Assembly: GCA_900769965.1 (NCBI GenBank)
Contig: CAAGIQ010000078.1
Span: 1-8,911, forward strand
Source of the DNA: Bacilli bacterium
GTDB lineage: Bacteria > Bacillota_I > Bacilli_A > RFN20 > CAG-288
Reading direction: 5' to 3'
Length of the DNA: 8,911 nt
In this document: positions 5,908 through 8,911 of the stretch, piece after piece
Numbering within the stretch: the stretch's first letter is position 1
Layout: each line of letters starts with the position of its first letter
Translations under genes and position numbers: made by a program
Notes under the pieces: generated by a model
Databases searched by the model: none
What the model was told of the DNA's origin: nothing
The model's input: only the letters and a program-made list of their open reading frames with translations

Positions 5908-8208
5908 ATGATTGAAGTAAATAAAAGTTTAGAATATGAAAAGATCGAGAAGATGCTTGAAGAATACTTTTCTTTTGAAGACTCTTTAGAAGATTTCAAA
6001 AAAGAAGAGATGATCAAAGATGATTTTTATCTTGATAGAGAGCATAAGTATTTAACAGAGTTATTAAACTTTTTCAATCAGAACAACATCATTAACACCT
6101 TGCACGTCTACCCGTTAAGGAACTATTTTTCACTTCTTGATAAAGGCGGCAATATCGGCATTAAAGGTCTTACTGATTTTCTCCCATTTCTAGAAAACAT
6201 AAGCTTATATATCGAAGCTTTTAAAGATAGAAATAATATGGAGTTGATCTTAGATCTTGTTTTGGATTTAAGAGATTTTAAGTACATTCATGATCGTATA
6301 GACCAAGCGATATTACCTGATCTAACTATCGATTCTAACGCTTCTTCAACTCTATATTCGATTAGAAAGAAGATTCAAACTTATGAAACTTCGATTTCTT
6401 CAAAAGCTCGAGAGATTGCTAAAAAGTATAGTAACTATTTAGCGGAGTCAAATATTACGATTAAAGATGGACTTCCTTCTTTAGCTATTAAAAATTCATA
6501 TAAGTCTTATGTCAAAGGCTTTGTTTCTGATGTCTCTAATTCTGGAAGCACTGTATATATCGTTCCTCTTGAAATAATCGAGATGAACAACGAGATCTAC
6601 GAATTAAAAGAGAAAGAAAAAGAAGAGGAAGAAAGAATAGTTAAAGCCTTAACTCAACTAATAAAAGAAGAGCAGGAAGCTATTGAAAAAGACTATCTAA
6701 TATCTTTAAGGTTAGATTCCTTGTTAGCGAGAGTTAAGTTTGGCCTTTCATATAAAGGATCAGTAGCATCTATCTCTAATTCTATTAAGTTAGAAGAGCT
6801 TTCGCATCTTTTAATTAACAGGGATGTCGTTGTCAAAAATGATTTTGAAGTTGAAGATGATAAGAAAATCGTCGTTATTACTGGACCTAATGCTGGTGGA
6901 AAGACTGTATTGATAAAAGCTATTAGCTTAGCGTGTTACCTCAACCAAAGAGGTTATTTAGTTCCTGCTAAAAAAGCCGAATTAAAAACCTTTTCTTCAA
7001 TTGAATTCATCGCTGGAGATGGTCAATCGATCATGGATAACCTTTCTACTTTCTCCGGTCATATAGTTGAAATCAATAGTTCGCTTTCGAAGATTGATAA
7101 AGATTCCTTATTCGTTGTTGATGAAATCGGTCAAGGAACTTCACCACTTGATGGAGAAGCTATAGGAAACGCTGTAATCGACTATTTAGAAAGTGTAGGA
7201 TGTTATGGAATATTAACTTCCCATTACGAAGGCTTAAAAGAAAAAGCGATTAGAGATGATGAAGTAGAAGTTGGAGCGATGATATTCGATGAAGATACTA
7301 TTAAACCGACTTTCAAGTATAAAAGAGGACTTATTGGTCGTAGCTACGCTTTAGAAGTTGCTAAGAATCTTCACATGAAAGAAGAGATATTAGTAAAAGC
7401 TCAAGAATACTTAGATAGATCTTTAGATTCGGAAGAGAAGAAAGCTATTGCTAACCTTACTAAACTTCAAGAACAGAACGAGAGACTGAAACAGTCATAT
7501 GAAGAAAAGCTAAATAAGTTAAATGAACTTAACGCTAAAAGAGAACAAGCGATTAAAGCTTTACAAGTTGAAAAAGAAAATATCAAAGCCAAGGCTCAAG
7601 ATAAGATCGATAGCTTAGTCGATGAAAAAATCGATGAGTTAGATGAAATCTTTAAGAAAAATAAGAACAGGATAGATCTCGCTTCTTTCGCTTCCTTAAA
7701 AGGTCAACTTAACAAGATGAAGGAAAGAGAAGAAGACGAAGTAAAAGTTAAGGTAAGATTTGAAGTTAACGACTACGTTAAAGTTAACTCGATTAACAAC
7801 ACCGGATATATTAAATCGATTAAGGGTAATAAGATCGAAGTCGATATCGATGGCATGTTGCTTAAAACTGATCTAGGTGATCTAGTTAAGTTACCTGATC
7901 CAAAGAAAGCTAAGATAAAACAGAACTACGCTAAAATCGATAAGGTGTTCTTAGGTAAATCAGGAGTGCCTTTAGAATGCAATCTTATAGGTTTACATGT
8001 CGATGAAGCTAAAGAGAAATTAGAAAAATATATCGATGACTGTATGCTTATGCATTACCACGAAGTTAGAATAATTCACGGACACGGAACTGGGGCTTTA
8101 AGAACGATGGTAAAAGAATACTGCGCCAGCAATAAGAATATTAAGTCAACAAGGTTTGGAGATACTTACGAAGGTGGAGTAGGTGCCACTATAATAACTT
8201 TTAAATGA
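5908..8208 (+). CDS. mutS2: Endonuclease MutS2 (MutS-family ATPase with Smr domain)
   Basis: At 766 residues this is close to the usual ~780. MutS2 is an ATPase linked to suppression of homologous recombination and, in Bacillus, to rescue of collided ribosomes. The N-terminal core/lever region spans about 1-300 (NKSLEYEKIEKML start). The ATPase holds Walker A GPNAGGKT (326-333), the STFSGH signature (380-385), Walker B FVVDE with D405/E406, GQGTSPLDG after it, and a SHYEGLK switch (438-444). A charged coiled coil covers about 490-610, a KOW-like beta segment about 616-662, and the Smr domain about 690-766, with HGHGTGALR (724-732). The Smr LDxR-type motif is altered: the aligned residues read C691-N-L-I-G695, losing the Asp and Arg, so nuclease activity may be reduced. 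The start at 5908 follows a short leader. The stop TGA overlaps the uvrC start codon. Confidence 0.96.
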   Translation: MIEVNKSLEYEKIEKMLEEYFSFEDSLEDFKKEEMIKDDFYLDREHKYLTELLNFFNQNNIINTLHVYPLRNYFSLLDKGGNIGIKGLTDFLPFLENISLYIEAFKDRNNMELILDLVLDLRDFKYIHDRIDQAILPDLTIDSNASSTLYSIRKKIQTYETSISSKAREIAKKYSNYLAESNITIKDGLPSLAIKNSYKSYVKGFVSDVSNSGSTVYIVPLEIIEMNNEIYELKEKEKEEEERIVKALTQLIKEEQEAIEKDYLISLRLDSLLARVKFGLSYKGSVASISNSIKLEELSHLLINRDVVVKNDFEVEDDKKIVVITGPNAGGKTVLIKAISLACYLNQRGYLVPAKKAELKTFSSIEFIAGDGQSIMDNLSTFSGHIVEINSSLSKIDKDSLFVVDEIGQGTSPLDGEAIGNAVIDYLESVGCYGILTSHYEGLKEKAIRDDEVEVGAMIFDEDTIKPTFKYKRGLIGRSYALEVAKNLHMKEEILVKAQEYLDRSLDSEEKKAIANLTKLQEQNERLKQSYEEKLNKLNELNAKREQAIKALQVEKENIKAKAQDKIDSLVDEKIDELDEIFKKNKNRIDLASFASLKGQLNKMKEREEDEVKVKVRFEVNDYVKVNSINNTGYIKSIKGNKIEVDIDGMLLKTDLGDLVKLPDPKKAKIKQNYAKIDKVFLGKSGVPLECNLIGLHVDEAKEKLEKYIDDCMLMHYHEVRIIHGHGTGALRTMVKEYCASNKNIKSTRFGDTYEGGVGATIITFK

Positions 8209-8911
8209 ACGAAATATTGAAGATGAAAATCGATATGCTTCCTTCTAAACCGGGAAGCTATCAGATGAAAGATAAAAACGGAAATATCATTTACGTCGGC
8301 AAGGCTAAGTCTTTAGATAAGAGAGTTAGGCAATATTTTTATCGACCTCAAGAAGGTAAAGTTCAACGCATGGTTAGAGAGATTGAAGACTTCGACATCA
8401 TCGAAACTAACTCTGAAAAAGAAGCTTTATTACTTGAGATAAACTTGATTCAGAAGTATTATCCAAAATACAACATTTTGTTAAAAGATGGTAAGATGTA
8501 TCCTTACATATCTTTAAGAAGAGGTGGAGATCCTTTTTTAAAGATAGCTCATAACGATAAAGATAAGCGTTATTATTACTTTGGTCCATTTCCTTCATCG
8601 CATAACGCCTATACGATGATCAATCTTTTAAATAAGATTTTTCCATTAAGAAAATGCAATGTTATTCCTAAAAAGCCGTGCTTATATTATCATTTAGGTC
8701 AATGTCTAGGTCCTTGTATTAACAAGATAGAAGAATCTAGTTATAAAGAGATCGTTTCTTCTATTACTAAATTGCTAAATGGAGATTCTTCTTCCTTAGT
8801 TAGCTCTTTAACTAAGAAGATGAAAGAGTGTAGCCTCAACCTCGATTTTGAAAGAGCTAAAGAGTATAAAGATCAAATCGATAGCATCAACCATATAATC
8901 TCTTCGCAAAA
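8205..8911 (+). CDS. uvrC: UvrABC excinuclease subunit C, 3'-truncated by window end
   Basis: The first 235 codons of uvrC are present; the rest of this ~590-600-residue protein lies beyond the right edge. UvrC makes both incisions in nucleotide excision repair. The GIY-YIG nuclease domain has G17-S-Y19 and Y30-V-G32 with GKAKSLDKRV after it, and the metal-ligand Glu is E78 in ALLLEINLI. The following NILLKDGKMYPYI is typical of UvrC. Cysteines 151, 159, 167 and 171 (CLYYHLGQCLGPC holds the last three) match the cluster that binds [4Fe-4S] in UvrC. The UVR motif (LDFERAKEYKDQID, 213-226) marks the UvrB contact. The C-terminal RNase H-like nuclease and HhH domains are not in view. ATG overlaps the mutS2 stop as ATGA, indicating translational coupling. 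A later ATG at 8223 is possible, but MNEILKM fits the family start better. Confidence 0.95.
   Translation, partial: MNEILKMKIDMLPSKPGSYQMKDKNGNIIYVGKAKSLDKRVRQYFYRPQEGKVQRMVREIEDFDIIETNSEKEALLLEINLIQKYYPKYNILLKDGKMYPYISLRRGGDPFLKIAHNDKDKRYYYFGPFPSSHNAYTMINLLNKIFPLRKCNVIPKKPCLYYHLGQCLGPCINKIEESSYKEIVSSITKLLNGDSSSLVSSLTKKMKECSLNLDFERAKEYKDQIDSINHIISSQ

Noticed and set aside
8407..8598. 63-codon - strand ORF
   Set aside because: It is antisense to the conserved GIY-YIG region of uvrC, which clearly codes on the + strand.
1..8911. Mycoplasma-type genetic code (TGA = Trp), mobile elements, CRISPR or tRNA genes
   Set aside because: rnhC and mutS2 both end at TGA exactly where the next gene starts, and Trp is TGG. 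No transposase, regularly spaced repeats or cloverleaf-like sequence was seen.

Overview
The window is an AT-rich (roughly one-third G+C by eye) piece of a low-GC Gram-positive bacterium. RNase HIII, MutS2 with a C-terminal Smr domain, AGGAGG-type ribosome binding sites and a near-perfect cre/CcpA-type operator all point to Bacillota, probably Bacilli. The style of the secreted proteins suggests a gut lineage near Erysipelotrichia or RF39, but that is only an impression. Two genes end in TGA and tryptophan is read from TGG, so the standard bacterial code applies, not the Mycoplasma code. The first 23 bases are an Illumina TruSeq adapter remnant, so position 1 is a contig end and not natural sequence.

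The left half (24-4086, + strand) is an accessory, cell-surface region. It opens with the C-terminal 455 residues of a large, unrecognised, cysteine-containing exported-type protein, closed by a rho-independent terminator. A regulated promoter region follows: a good -35/extended -10 pair, a sequence matching the cre consensus at every defined position and overlapping the -35, and a 7-7-7 inverted repeat over the -10. The leader then carries a strong AGGAGG placed 38 nt from the only possible start codon, with an 8-bp hairpin exactly between them. This promoter would serve a 776-residue secreted multidomain protein (InlB-like repeat, discoidin-like domain, two tandem C-terminal beta-sandwich-like repeats) and a 45-residue acidic peptide gene whose ribosome binding site overlaps the stop codon of the large gene.

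The right half is housekeeping. On the - strand, rnhC (RNase HIII) is followed by a lipoprotein alpha/beta hydrolase with a 4-bp ATGA overlap; this pair converges on the peptide operon at a shared bidirectional terminator. Diverging from rnhC on the + strand is mutS2, followed by uvrC, again with an ATGA overlap; uvrC runs off the right end. The 69-bp rnhC/mutS2 gap holds two overlapping extended -10 promoters. rnhC, mutS2 and uvrC all act on nucleic-acid integrity (RNA:DNA hybrids, mismatch or ribosome-collision rescue, nucleotide excision).

No tRNA, rRNA, transposase, CRISPR array or phage gene was seen. The most interesting items are the cre-controlled, hairpin-bridged leader of the secreted protein and the small acidic peptide downstream of it. 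I found no clear evidence for a complete new system in the window.
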